Assembly (NCBI GenBank): GCA_016858145.1
Contig: JAEHOE010000162.1
Coordinates: forward strand, 1-64,000
Direction: 5' to 3'
Source: Edaphochlamys debaryana
Lineage: Eukaryota; Chlorophyta; Chlorophyceae; Chlamydomonadales
DNA length: 64,000 nucleotides
Within the stretch, counting starts at the first letter, position 1; every line of letters starts with the position of its first letter. A program made the translations under genes and the position numbers. Below the pieces are notes generated by a model. It was not told where the DNA came from and did no database searches. It saw only the letters and a list, made by a program, of their open reading frames with translations. This document shows positions 36,247-49,051 of the stretch, piece after piece.

Positions 36247-36277
36247 CCCCCATACGTACGGGCCGATGGCCAAAGGG
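36247..36277 (+). repeat. Dispersed 24-base motif, diverged copy
   Basis: CCCCATACGTACGGGCCGAT followed by GGCCAAAGGGGC. It differs from the copies at 31.05 and 61.6 kb by a four-base insertion and a substitution. Confidence 0.5.
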
Positions 36278-36852
36278 GCAGGTGACTGGTGAGGACAGGT
36301 AGAGCCGGAAGGTCACCAAACTCAGCCTTGCCCGGCCGCCCGGGCATGCTGGCTCAGGTCTGAGGATCGGGACCCCCAGTCACCAGGCGGCCATGGCCTT
36401 GAGCGGGGCAGGGTGCACGATGCAAGCAGCATAGCACGTCAGTAAGGGTGTAAGAGCCCCAACCCTGCGCCATCCCCTGCAAACTGCCTCTCCATGCATC
36501 CAGTGGATTCCAGGCCGGACGCCGGCCCCCTTCGGAACCCGAGTCCCCGCCACCCCGCAGCACGCAACACCTTTCATCCGGTGCAGAGGGCAGTGCGTGC
36601 GGCACTCTGGCCATCATGTGCACAGGCCGCGAAGCATGCTGTGGGCATTCGGAGCTGGAGCAGGCGGCGGCGGCGGCGGCCCGTGACAAACACCTGTGAG
36701 CAGCACTTTGGAACCCAAGACGCCACATGATAGCCCGTGAGATGCATCGAGCCGTACGCCACGCCTGCCATAACAGGGCTCCCAGTGCCGGGCTCACGTA
36801 TCAAGGTATCACTGTTTCGCCCCGCTCACTAGCGTCCACACTATATCCAACC

Positions 36853-37337
36853 ATGCCTCGCCTTCAGTGCACCTCGACTGGCGGCCCGGCTCTGCTGCTT
36901 GCCGGGCTGCTGTGCGCCGCCATCATCGGCTGCATCGTTGCTCCAGTCGCGACTAGCCGGCAGCTTGAGGGCCGCGCGGGCCTCTTGGGCGCCGGCACGG
37001 CCGAGGGTGGCGTGCCCTCCGCTGCCCGCCCCCGCCTGGACCTCCGCGGGCTGGACCCTGAGCACGCCCTGGCAGAGCTGCAGGTGCGGCGGTGGGGCAC
37101 CCCTGGTCGAAGGGGCTTGCCTTCGACCTGAGGTGCGAGCGTGTGCTCCCGCAACTTGGCCCCCTCCGTCCGCAGCTCCGCACCCGGCCCCCGCTGTCCT
37201 TAACCCGTGTCACCTATCCCCCTTGGCCCTCTGCCCCCCAGGCCCTCAAGGCTCGTGGCCCCCTGAAGCTCGGCAGTGGGGAGTGGGAGCCGTGGGTGTG
37301 CGAGCTCCTGCTCGAGTGCGGATGCCTGGGGTTCTGA
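36853..37337 (+). CDS. Small secreted Cys-rich protein 2, 108 aa
   Basis: Two exons, 36853-37083 and 37242-37337, phase 0. The signal peptide has the core LLLAGLLCAAIIGCIVA and ends at ATSRQLEG, matching ASRQL of gene 1. The intron again falls directly after LQ, and the second exon again starts with Ala-Leu and contains PW.C...L..GCG (EPWVCELLLECGCLGF). It is shorter than gene 1 and has three Cys in that end. TGTAA lies 288 bases after the stop. Function unknown; tandem paralogue of gene 1. Confidence 0.6.
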
Positions 37338-38531
37338 TGCGTGGAGCCCGAGTTCTGCTGGGAGTGTGAGGATGTGTGGGAGTTCTGTGTGGAGTAGAGT
37401 CTGCTAGAGCTTCGATGTTGGTCTTCCTTACCATGTTCTATGTGCATGTAGAGCAACACCTGTGCAGAATCACCTGTGCAGAATCTTCTTCTAGTATCTT
37501 GTTCTGGTTTGAGTGCACTCAATGCAAGGGGAAGCAGACGGCGCAGGCGGCCCTGACAACCGGGGGCCGTGGAACATTTCAGTGGGTGCGGCGCCGTGTG
37601 GCCCATTGGCTCAGCTGCTGGTTGTGTAACCATGACCAGCGCAGCAAGACGTGTCCCTATCGGCCTCTGTGCTCTCCACATTAAGCCGGGGGGAGCCCCG
37701 CACGCAAGCTAGCCAGGAACAGTGTGGACAAGGACGGGTGGCGGATGGTTAAGTCATACCTTCTTCCTATGCCCAGGGCCCCGCATCAGCAGGGTTCGCC
37801 TGGCAGGTAAACTGCATATGACTCTCAACCTGGTGCTGCTGCTTCCAGAAGCGTCCTTTGCGGGCTTCGAAGCTGGTGAGGACCGGATGGCGGGATCTCG
37901 GGCCAGCGATATGTGCGCAGTTTCCGTTTCCCGCCCAGAGTGGAAAGATCACGAGGTGTACCCGTACTGACGTGTATGACGCAGCGGTTGCAGCCGAGCC
38001 GTTGACGGCTGCATCAACGAAAGCAGCTCAAGGCTCGGTGGAAGCAGGAGCAAAGAAGCAGCGAGGGGACAGCCCATGGAGTGCCGGTCCCTCGCCCCAG
38101 CCGTCATGGCGCGCCCTGAGCATATCCCCTGAGCAAGTCTTCTCTCCAGTCATTCGTCCAGACCCCAGGAAGAATCACTGAAGTGGGTAGGAGATGGTGC
38201 TTCGAGAGTTGGCAAGACAATGGGCGAGATGGGAGCAGGGGAGGCGAAAGGCCGGAGGGGTGCCCGCGGAAAATGTGCGTGCCGTCCGACTCCGACCTCC
38301 AGACGACCACGGCGCCGTTCGTCAGGCCCTAGCAACTTGAACTTATGTACTTGACGCTTTTGTTGCACTCGAGGGCCGCCGCGTTCTCTCCACACTTCAC
38401 ACGCGCGGACCGTACGGAAGCTGCGTTTCAAATTGTACCTCGTCCACGTCTGCACGCAGCCGGCCGCACGCAGCTGCTCAGTGCATGGTGTATATGCCAA
38501 CTTTATGCCCAATCACCCTAACTCACTCGCC
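37338..38531. other. Intergenic, no supported gene
   Basis: Contains the 3' untranslated region of small secreted gene 2, with TGTAA at 37625-37629 and a tandem duplication of ACCTGTGCAGAATC near 37460-37486. Frames in 37.7-38.4 kb lack splice support. Confidence 0.4.
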
Positions 38532-41500
38532 ATGGTAGCCTGTATGAGCAGCACGGCAATCCGGCCGTCAACACGTCGGCGAGGCCTCTCGCCGTGGCTG
38601 ATTATCTTGCTCGCGCTTGGATGGAGTGGAGCATGTGGTGCAAGAGAGCTCCTCGAAGAAGGTGGGCGACATAAAACAATTTGTATCGGGGCTGGCGATG
38701 TCAAAATGGGCGCGAAGCATGTCGACGGTCCGGCTGCTCGTGCCTCTCGCCATACCGAGCTAGCCGAACTCCTTGACATCTTAATGTCTGCATATCTTGC
38801 CGCGCGCAGGTTCCGCCTCTCCGCCTCCCCAGGTCGGTGCATGCACCCTTTGGACAGCCACGGACAGCCCTGCGACAGCCGGCCATGTCCCCGCCGGGGT
38901 CACAGCTCACCCCGTGGCGGGGTCGCTGCGCACCCCTCAGTGGCCTGGCCCAAACATCACACCCGGTCGCAAGAACTGTAAGCACTTCAGCTTCTTGCCC
39001 ACTCGCCTGCAGGTCAGCTCAGGAGTACCAGTAGCCGGGGCCTCCGTGGTCGCCTCTCCGCCGCCTCGGCCACCCCGGCGCCCGCGCATGACGCCCACGC
39101 CGCCGCCCCGCCCGCCCAAGCGACCCCGCAAAAACCGTGCCATCCCACCCAGCCCCCCGTCACCCATGTAAGCTGCGGAGGCTGCCCCCTCCCTGCCTTG
39201 CATCCCGTGCTCCTTAGCCCCACATCCCTAGCCTTTGCAAGCTCATCTTCACCGCACCCTTCATCAGGCCGCTTGTGCCCTGCTCCACACGTGTGCCTAC
39301 CCCACAGCTCGCCGCCCAACCCCCCGGCCCGGCGCCCCCGGCGCCCCTACAATGGGCCCGTCGCACCGCCCCGGCCGCCCAAGCAGCCGCGTGGGACATC
39401 CGCTCCACCCAAGGCCCCCAAGCGCACACGGGGGACCCGCAGCGCCCCCCTCGCGTCACCGGCTGCACCGCCCTCGCCGCCCTCGCCTGTGCCGCCCGCG
39501 CCCCCACCGTGAGCTCCGCTGGTCTCCGGGCTCTTGACCCGGCAGTGCGCTACAGCCACACTTTTGCGCCCACACGGCCGGTGCCCGCCTGCCCTGCAGC
39601 GCGGAGCCTCAGGTCAGCTCGCCTCACCAAACTGAACATCTTGCCGCGCTGATCTCCTGCCCCTCGCTGCCGAGCAGGGTGCTGCCCGGCTTCACGTCCA
39701 TGGTCTCGCCCTCGGGGACCCGGGGCTGCCCCACCCGGCTGGCCACGTGCAACCAGAACCTGCAGACCTGCGGCATCTACCGCCAGCCCAGCACCACGAT
39801 CGACTGGAGCTGTGCGTGGGCCGTTGGGGACGGGGTGCTGCGGTTTTAGTCCTTGACAGTATGGCGTCCGGGTCCTGTAGGGCTGTCATCAATCAAGGAG
39901 CGAGCGGTCAGGGCATCGTGCCATCAGGGGCGTGCTGCCTGCGGCGTAGTGCCAGGGCGATGCTGCTTCGCCACGCTGCTGTCTGAAGCCCTCTGCCCCT
40001 TCCCCTGTACCCGGCGATCAAACCTCCTCATGCACTCCCCCGACCTGAGTACCACGCTCCCTTCCTCACACCCTCTGCCGCTGCCCTTGCCCCCTTTGAC
40101 CAGGCCACCGCCTGTACTCCCCCGACCTGAACATGTACCTGGAGATCGATGAGCAGCAGGGTGGGTGTGGGGATGGGCTGTGAGTGGGTGCTAGTGCGAG
40201 CTATGGGCGGGTGCGTGGGAGGTCATGGGTGCGGGTGCTGTGGGCACGGCGCTCTGGTCCCAGCGTGGCCTCAGGCGGTCAAGACAGGGCAGGTCGCAGT
40301 CCTCACGGTGGGTTCATGGACTCATGGCGCAGAGGAGCAGGCCTGGGGGGCCACGGCTGGTGGCTGGTGGCTGCTGGGACGACGCCCTGGGTGCCCCAGC
40401 GAGAGCCGGCAATGTCTCTTATTCGACCCCATCACCTCCCACCCGGCCCCCCAGCGCTCTTCGTACGGGACTCCGCCCGCAGCGTGCACTTCACCAGCTA
40501 CGGCTACACGCGGCTGGGGTCGGTGGACTACACGGACTTTGGGGTGGGTGCGCGCCGGGCGTGCCGGCTCGTGTGTCGGACAGCAAGCCAGAGCCACGCT
40601 ATCTGTGGTGGCAGCTGGGACCTGCCAGAATGCCCCAATCCCCCAGGGCCCGCTCCTCGGGCGGCTGCCACCAATGCAGCCATTGCTTACACCTCCCCGC
40701 ACACGCCATGCACCCCTGAACGCGCGTCGCTCGGTCCCCGTCTCTTCTCCCCCGCATCCGCTCAAACCAGGACGAGCCCACCACCGTCCTCCTCACCCCC
40801 AGCGGCAAGTGGGTGCAGGTCTCCAGCGCCAACGAGTCCCTCGTCTTCACCTCCAGTGACAACTTCGGCACCACCTTCCCGGAGCTGGCCGGACCGGACA
40901 ACGGACCCTTCACCCTCAACGTCTGTGAGTGCCGCTCCAAGCGAGCTCCCGACCTCTGAGTGCAGCCGCCGTACGCTGGTAGCTACTGACCGCCTGCGTC
41001 AGGGGCTTCACGCCTGCGACCCTCAGTGCCAACAGCATGTACTAGCGGCTGCGATGCAACAGCGTGGCCCTCACCCTCGCCGGCATGTACTAGACGGTAC
41101 GCTGCAACCACCTTCACGGTTCTCCTTGCCATCCTTCGCCCACGTGCCCGCTCACCCCGCCCCCGCCCGCAGCCAACAGCGGCGAGCTCATGATCCTCAA
41201 CAAGGACGGAGCCAGGTCCTGGAGCTCGGTCGACATTCACGCCGGTGCGTGGCTGCACAGCGGCTTGACGCAGTGCTCCTAGCACTTGACAGAGTGCTTC
41301 ATCCCGGGCCAGGTCCCCAGCACAGCAGAGCGTCGCTGAGTTCAGACGCTCGCGCGTGGCAGCGGGCGCACGAAGCCCACACGCTCAGCGCCCTTCCAAG
41401 CACGCATCACATCGCCCCTGATGCGTTGCGTCTCGAGATCTCGACGGCCATCCCCAAGCGTTGCATCCCCCACCCCGCCTCGCCCAACCCCCCTGCAACC

Positions 41501-43878
41501 CGCTGCCTTCATCTCCGCAGGCATGTGCGCCCGCACCAAGCGCGTCAAGTGGCGCAGCGGGCGCACGGACGGCCAGAAGGCCTGGCTGGTGTGCACGTGC
41601 GCGCGCGGGGGCGTCAACATCAAGTTCTGGATGGACGCCACGGACCCCGGCTCGGTGTGCTTCGGTGGGTAGGGCAGGGCACGGGAGCGGTACCAGGAGT
41701 ACCAGGCAGCTAGACGCCCCAGGGTTTCTCCGCTGTGCGCCGCTAACTCCAGCTGCCGTGCGCGTTCTCTATGATCGATCCTGCACGCGAAGACGCAAAG
41801 ACTCAAATGGATACCTAGAGCCCCGGCAGCCTCACCCCTCAGTGTTTGTCTGCTGAGCCTTCGCTCACAACACCTGACGTGCGCCCTTACCGTGGACCCC
41901 TCATTCCTCAAACCCTCCCCATCATTTGTTAACCCTTCCATCCACAGACTTCCCTGACCCCCTCATCCTGCTCACCGAGACCAACCCCGCGGGCAGCCGC
42001 GTCTCGCTCGCCATCGGCCTGCCCCGCCGCGCCCCCGCCGCCGCGGGCGCCGCCCTGTCGCAGCAGCGGCTCGACCCCCGCAGCAACAAACAGCACCTCG
42101 TGTTCCAGGAGGTCGGCAGCGGTGAGCGTGCGGAGCTGTTTAGGGCCGTGCTGTGCTGTGCGGGGGTCCGCGGTGCCGTGCTGCGTGCCTCTCACGCGCA
42201 TGGCCGCTTGCAACCCGGAGCCTCCCCAACACCCAGCCTATAGTTTCCCGAGTAAGCCTCGGTGACCCCCTTGACCTCTCTCTCAACCTCACCGCATTCA
42301 CCCCCAGAGGCGGACGACTTCTGGCTTGACGTGGACGATTACGACACGGTGGGACGGGGGTGAGGGGCCCAATGGGGGAACGGGTGCTGGCGGGTGTATG
42401 ATTCTTGGGGCTGGGCTGGAGGCTGGTGGGCTGTGGGTGGCCGCACGTGTGGCCCAGTGGATCCATGGCGGCTTATACTGACAGGCTGCTCGCTTCCCGC
42501 CCGTTCCCTGCAGGTGTCGTACTGTGAGTCAAGCAGGAGCAGGGAAGCGAGGCGGGGCTGAGGATGTCCATGTGCTCCCTGGGCGTGCAAGGGACGCGGC
42601 AGCCGGCGGTCCCCACGGACAGGGGCTCCAACACCTGGCTGGAAGGGTCCTCGCGCTTCTCTGCATGGGCCCTGCTTGAGGCGACCGCCGCCAGCAGCCC
42701 ATCCGCTGCTGCCCGTCTCCTCTCCCTGCAGTCCTTGCCCTTGGCCCTGCCCCTGTTCTCCATCTACAAACGCGTGCTCTCCTGTCTCCAGCCTCCACCC
42801 CGCCCTCCACCCCGCCCTCCACCCCGCCCTTTACCCCTCCATCCACACCTCCATCCACCCCTCCATCCACACCTCCATCCACACCTCCATCCACCCCTCT
42901 CCCACCCCTTCATCCACCCCCAGACTGGCTCCGCCTGGACTCGGAGGAGGGCCTCTGCGTGACGGCCTACGCGGGGACCGCCCGGCCCGTGGACCTGCAG
43001 CCGTGCGACTCCCGGGTCAGGGGCCAGCAGTTCCTGGTGGAGCAGCTCACGTCGCAGCAGTTTGCGCTCATCACGCGGGCCGAGGCCACGCAGACGCAGT
43101 TCGTGGAGCTGCCGTGAGCGGGGGCGGGGGTAGGAGGCAGGGGTGGGGTGGCTGGGGCGGGGTCGGCGGTGGACGCCAGACGGCGTGGTGGTGGGAGGGA
43201 GGGCGCCGGCTGGGGCGCTCGCCCAAGCGGTGGGCATGGTCCCGGCTCTTAGACACGGTCATGCCAGGGCCTGTGGCGTAGGCTTGAGCCGCCCTCGCAC
43301 ACACCACCACCCGCGTCCCCCGCGCCCCGCTGCGCCCTCAGGCACTGCCTCGAGGTGGCCGGCGGCAGCCCCGAGGGCGGCGCCACGCTGACCCAGTCCC
43401 GCTGCTCCTACTCGGTTGCTCAGCGCTTCCGCTACTACGTGGAGCCGGGTGCGTGCTGCGCGTGACACGCACGTGCCGCAGCATACCGGTGACATGCATG
43501 CCCTGGGGCCGAGCTCCTCCTCCCCGGCCCCATGATGTTCAGTAGCCCGGGGCCCCATGCTCTCGGTCGCAAGCGATTGCCCCATACCGTCCTCAAGATA
43601 CGCTCTGGCCCCTCCCCTGTGCCTCCCCTACCCCCTCTCCCCTCCCTCCCTCTCGCCCGCGACGCGGTCACTACCATTACCAAACCCCTGCCCCCACCCT
43701 CCCCGCACCCCACACAGACGGCGGCTCCCGGCGCTCCGCCCTGGCCGCGGCGCTGCCGCCCCTGGGCCCCCACGAGGACGACCTCCTGCCCTGGGAGCGG
43801 CCCGACCTGGACCTGGCCGCCCTGCCCGACTGGAAGCGGGAGCTGGTGGAGGCCTACAGGGCGGGGGCCCAGCCCTGA
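38532..43878 (+). CDS. Secreted proline-rich protein with beta-trefoil-like C-terminus, 698 aa
   Basis: Fifteen exons: 38532-38939, 39013-39167, 39308-39508, 39678-39811, 40104-40160, 40455-40543, 40771-40924, 41173-41244, 41521-41664, 41948-42121, 42308-42348, 42514-42523, 42924-43113, 43342-43448, 43718-43878, all in phase. The first exon's end is the least certain. After a signal peptide (LSPWLIILLALGWSGACG) comes a Pro/Arg-rich hydroxyproline-type region (PPRPPKRPRK, PPSPPSP), then globular segments with GCPTRLATCNQNLQTCG and a Cys-containing middle. The C-terminal 130 residues, LRLDSEEGLCVTAY...LQPC and CLEVAGGSPEGGATLTQSRC, resemble ricin-type beta-trefoil repeats. A cell-wall or matrix lectin-like role is inferred. 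One exon is only 10 bases long. Confidence 0.65.
42780..42920 (+). repeat. Intronic pyrimidine minisatellite
   Basis: CCACCCCGCCCT units followed by CCATCCACACCT/CCATCCACCCCT units fill the end of the intron directly before the exon at 42924, giving that acceptor an extended pyrimidine tract. Confidence 0.7.
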
Positions 43879-44838
43879 GCCGCCGCGAGGCAGGCAGGGA
43901 GTAAGGAGGTTGAGGAGCGTAAGGCTGGGGTTCAAACCGGCCACTGATAAACCCAACCGTGGCAAAGCCTGTGGCGCTCCCCCACAATCCCCGCTCGTGA
44001 GCACAGGTACGGGTGCCGAGTGCGGGGTGGTGGTGGCGTTGGCGGGCTTTGGTTGCGGCAGGTATGCCCATAGACAACTGCATAATGCGGGCTGTCGTGA
44101 TCATTCATGCGTGTCGTTGTGAGGCGGCCTGTTGTGCTTCGCTTCCAAAGGGCCTCCAAGGGTGAGGCCCGCCATGCAGCCATGGCCAGTTTTGCTTTCT
44201 GGGGCGAGGCACAGCAATTAGCGGGGGGTGAAGATAGTGCACATGCCAAGTCATACTTACTACTCTTCATTCAAGTGCCGGTATCTACGATGAGGCTGAG
44301 CCGGGAAGCGGACCGTTTCATCTAATAAGTAGGCCCCTCTCGACCCTCTGTCTGGTTGAGGGACCCAAGGGGCCACCGTCCATCCTCTTGGTAATTCTTC
44401 TACGCCTAACCGGCCCTTATGCTAATGGACAGAGTCACCTTACATTACACGGCTGGCCCCAATCATGCTACCGTAATCTGTCTGTAAGCGTAACGGCGGG
44501 CCGCTGGCCACCAGTGCACATGTATGGCGGAAGGGAGAACAGGCGACGGCGCCTTGCGGATGCCTGCCTAGCACTGCCCACGACTCGGGAGGCGGTGCCT
44601 CCTAGCCAGACCCACACACCTTGCCCTGAGCACAATGAGATTGGGGTCAAGTTCGCCACGCGTGTAAAGATTCCCTTAATGCCTGCCTCGCTGCGCCCAA
44701 CGACCTGGGAAGACTGGGCCCTGCGTGGGTGCTGGCCGAGCAAGGACGTGCCATACACAATCGCGAAGACGGGTCTTTGACTGGCCACCCCTCCATAGCA
44801 TAGCTCTTGCAGCACCTACCCACCTACACGTCTCAGCC
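43879..44838. other. Intergenic, no supported gene
   Basis: A lower-GC stretch between the proline-rich gene and the plastid gene. No TATA box, repeats or coding frame with splice signals. Confidence 0.4.
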
Positions 44839-47800
44839 ATGGGCACACAGCTGCTCCCGCAACGGTCGGGGCATGCGTCGCGAAGCCTAGGTCGCCGGCA
44901 ACGTCGCACCCACGTCGTGCCTTTCGTTGTTAACCCAAGCAGTGGATCTGATGGGCCCAGTGGTAGCGGCCGCTCGCAAGCAGAGAGTGCGCAAGGAGGC
45001 ATGCCGGAGCTGGCGCGCCTGGGCCCAGCGGCGAAGCTCATGACAGCGACGGCTATCGTGTACCACATAGCATTCAGTGGGTGTGCAGCTCGCGCGGAGG
45101 ACCGGCCGTGGAAGCCGCGCCGGCATCACCGGCGCATGGGCGAGCGCTTCACCGACAAGTGGGCAGAGGAGCTAGTAGAGGTAAGCCGGTGCCGCGATGG
45201 GCAGAGTCGGATTCATGCGAAGCGTCGTCCCGTGCAAGCAGGAGATCGCGACACTCACTTCCAGCTTCGGGCGAGGCTCTGTTGCGCTCATCTTCTAACT
45301 CTAGGAGGGTAATGGGGCTTCCGGGGGTGTCAGGCGGGGGCTCCTACGAGGACCCACCCCCGACGGGCGCCCGCGTGCACCCCCGACAGGAGCAGGAGAG
45401 CCTGCGGGAACGCACGGCTGAGGAGATGCGGCTCCAGCGGCTGCGGCTACAGAAGCAGCGGGAGGTAAGCCCTGCCTCACGGGGTGGGAGGGCTGGACAC
45501 TCTGGGTAGCGCTAAGAAGGGCTGACGGGGTTGGCCAGAAGGCCCCCTGCGTGGCGGGGCGGAGAGGACCGCGTCGGGCAACGGGCCAAGCCCACCCGCG
45601 GTCAGACCCTGACTCCTGAAGCCGGGTTCAGACCGGCTGACGCCCGATACCCCACCTTGTGAGGATCCCCTGTTGTTGCCTGAGCCCACGGAGCCCGGGC
45701 GGCGCCCACTACCCGCCCTGCTCTCACCGCTTCCCCACCACGCACCCCCCCCCCGCCTCCCCCCAGGCTGATGAGAAGCGTATCCGGGAGGAGGAGGCCA
45801 CCATGAAGGCGCGGGCCACGGAGGTGGGGCCCCGGGGGCAGGGGGGCTAGACCCTTGCACTAGACTCCGGGAGAAGTTATCGGTGGCCTCAAGGGAGGAC
45901 CAGCCCGGGCCACTGAGGTGGGGGCCTGGGCCCGGGGAAAAAGGCCCGCAGGCTGGTCTGCAAGCTGAAAGAACAGCCGCGCTCGGACCCCCCACACCCC
46001 GTGCCCGCGTTACACAGTTCCATGAGCCCCAAGCCTCGGTGGTTACAATGAGGGGTCCCTACGAGGGGGTACTGAAGCGCTGGGGAGACGGGGCCGGCCC
46101 CATGGGCTGATGCAACGGGAGGCCAGCCCGGCCAACAAACCACCAGCCAGCCTCCCCTTTCCACACCCATACCCTCGCGGCCCATCTTCTCGACCGCCAC
46201 ACCCACCTCCACAACTACCCCACGCCATCCCACTCCACCCCATTCCCCATCCCAGATCCTGATCAAGCAGCAGGAGGCGGCCCGCGTGGGGGGCCTGCCC
46301 TTCAAGCTGGTGGTCGGGGGCGCGGACCTGGCGCCGCTGGTGGTGTGGGGGGCCATCGCGGCGGCGCTGTGGGCCGCATACAAGGGCCGCCTGCTGGACT
46401 GGCTCACGGGCGGGGGCAGGGCGCAGCGGGGGGCCGGCAAGTGGGTGTACGACCGGTCGCTCGGGGGCAAGAAGGTGAGGGGGCGGGGAAGGGGGCGGAT
46501 GGGAGGGCGGGGTGTGTGGTAGGGCGGGTTGTGGGGCAGTGTGGTTGGGGCGAGGCGGGGGCTTGGCCGAGAGGAGGCGCTCGGTCCGTCGCTTTGGAGC
46601 TGGGCGGTCTGGGTGGGGAGCAGGAAGGCGCGTGACGCTGCCAGGGGGGGTGCGCTTCATGGCCAGTTTGTGGAGACGAGGGCGGCCTGGGTGGGTGGAG
46701 TAGGGGCTGGGGGCCGGGATGCTGGGAGCTGTGTGAGGGCTTGGGCCGGGTGGAGGCGTGGAGGCAGGTGCAGCGGGCGGTGTGGGCACATGATTGGCCG
46801 GAGCACCTGCCCGGGGCGCCAGCCCCACGCAACCCGTTGACCGCCGTCTGCTCCTGCTACCGATCGCCTCCCCTCCCCCTAGGTGTGGGTCCCCGACAGT
46901 TCCTCCTTCGCGGGCCCCACCTCCGCCACCAGCTACTCGGAGAAGGCGGGGACCAGCCTCAAGGTGGGGGCAGGAGGGGGCAGGAGGGGGGGGCAGGAAG
47001 GGGGGCAAGTGAACGGGTGTCGAGGGATGTTGGGATGGGCCCTCCGCCGCCCTGGGGGCAGCAGGTGGGGCGGGGACCAGCCTCAAGGTGGTTGGCGAGA
47101 TGGGGCAGCGGGGGGCGGGGGCAGGAGGGGCGGCGGTGGGCTGGCCCTCAGGTGGGAGCGATGGTAGGTCGGAGCCGGAAGGGGGCAGCGGGGGGCAGGG
47201 TGTGGAGGGGTGGTGGGGCCCCTGGACGTGGCCCTGGACTGGCGCCGGGGGCTTGAGCGCGGCATCGCCGTGTGGGGCACCCACCACACTAGAGGTGTCT
47301 CTCATACCGCCCTCGTGCCGCCCTCCCACCCTTCCCACACCAACCCTTCCCTCACGCACCTTGCGTGTTTCTACCAACATGGGGTTTGCACGCCCTCCCC
47401 ACGCCCTGCACCCCCTCTCCCACCCACCCCTCCAACAGGATGACGAGTTCGACAAGCTTGCGACCTTCGCCGCCGCCGCGCGCACGGGCGGGGCCGTCTC
47501 CTCGGAGCCCTTCTCCACCCCCGCCTGGTGGGACCCCCCGCCCGTGCTCTACGTCAGCGACCGCACGCGGCGGGAGCGCGAGAAGGAGGCGGCGGCCGTG
47601 CTGGCCAGGCTGGAGAGCAGCAAGAACACGGGCAAGGACTATGAGATGGAGGACATTCGGGCGCTGAGGAGGCTGTGCCAGGTGGGGCGGATGGGGAGGG
47701 AAGGGTGGGGGATTGGGGCTGGGGGAGGGGGGACTGGGGCTGTGGTGGGTGGGGCGCGGGGGCGGGGGGTTGGGAGGCATGCGGCTGCGGAGGAGGCTGT

Positions 47801-49020
47801 GCCAGGTGGGGGTGCAGTGCGGGGGGCAAGACCGTGAGGATTGTGCGTTGGGCAGGGGGTGGTAGGGTGGGGGGTGGCGCTGTGCTGGCTTGGGCGGCGG
47901 CCGTCGCCGGGGTGGCCCTGACACTGCGGGCAAGCGCTCACGGCAGGGCGGGCAGTTGACGGCGAGTGCCTCCCCCCACGCTCCCCACCCCCCTGCACCC
48001 CCACCCTCCCTCACCCCACCTCCACCCCCACCCGCACCCCCAACCCCACCCCACCCCACCCCCCAGGAGGGCCACGTGGCCGTCAAGCCCAAGACCGTGG
48101 GCGGCCGCGACGCGCTCTACCGCGCGGCCGTGGAGGCGGCGGTGGACGCGGCGCAGCGCAACAACCTGTCCGGGCTGGACGGGTCCTCGCCCCCGCGCTG
48201 GGTGGCGGGGGTGGCGGCGGACATTGGCATGGACGAGGAGCGGGCGGTGGGCATCGTGGCGGCGGTGGCGGCGGCGGCGGCGCGGGCGCGGCTGCTGGAC
48301 GTGAGAGCGGGGGGGGGGAGGGGAAGGCGGGGGGGGGGGGGAAGGGAGGGGGGGAAGAGGGGCAGGTGGTGGTTGGGAGGACGGAGGCCGGGCCTGTGGG
48401 AGAAGGTGCTAGGTGCTCACGCCAGGAGGGTTACGCAGGGCAAGCGTCTGCCGAGCCTTGTGGCAAGACTCACAGGCAATCAACGGACTCGCTCCCCTCC
48501 CCTCCCTCCCACGTTCGTCCCTACCCCCCAACCCCCAGGCCACCGCCAGCCTCCGTCGCGACCCCCCCAACGTGCAGGAGGCGGTGTTCGCCCTCGCCCG
48601 CCTGGCGGCGCTGCTGCAGCTGCTGCCCGTGCTGCAGCCGGGGAGGCCCGAGGTGCGGGGGCGGGGGACAAGGGGCCGGGGCGGGCCGCGGCGGGACGGC
48701 AGAGCTACGTCAGCCCGGACAGGCCTGGCTCCGGCTCCTCTGCAATCGCGCTAGGGGCTGCTCTTGTACGCTCGACGCCGTGTGACTGACAGGAGCACAC
48801 GAACGAGCGCAGCAGTACGCCGGCCCCCGCCCTCTCACCCCCCACCCCTTCTCCCACACCAACAACCCCCTCCCCCAGGTGTCGGTGGTCGCCTCCTCCC
48901 TGCGCGACCGCTCCTCCCCCGAGCAGCGCACCGCCATGTTCTACCTGCTGGCGCAGATGCTGCCGGAGGGCCAGCGGGTGACGGCGGAGCTGCTGGGCTT
49001 CGACGCGGAGGTGGGGGGGG

Positions 49021-49051
<31 letters not shown>

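Noticed and set aside
37459..37486. Tandem ACCTGTGCAGAATC duplication
   Set aside because: Two short copies in a 3' untranslated region; too small to interpret.
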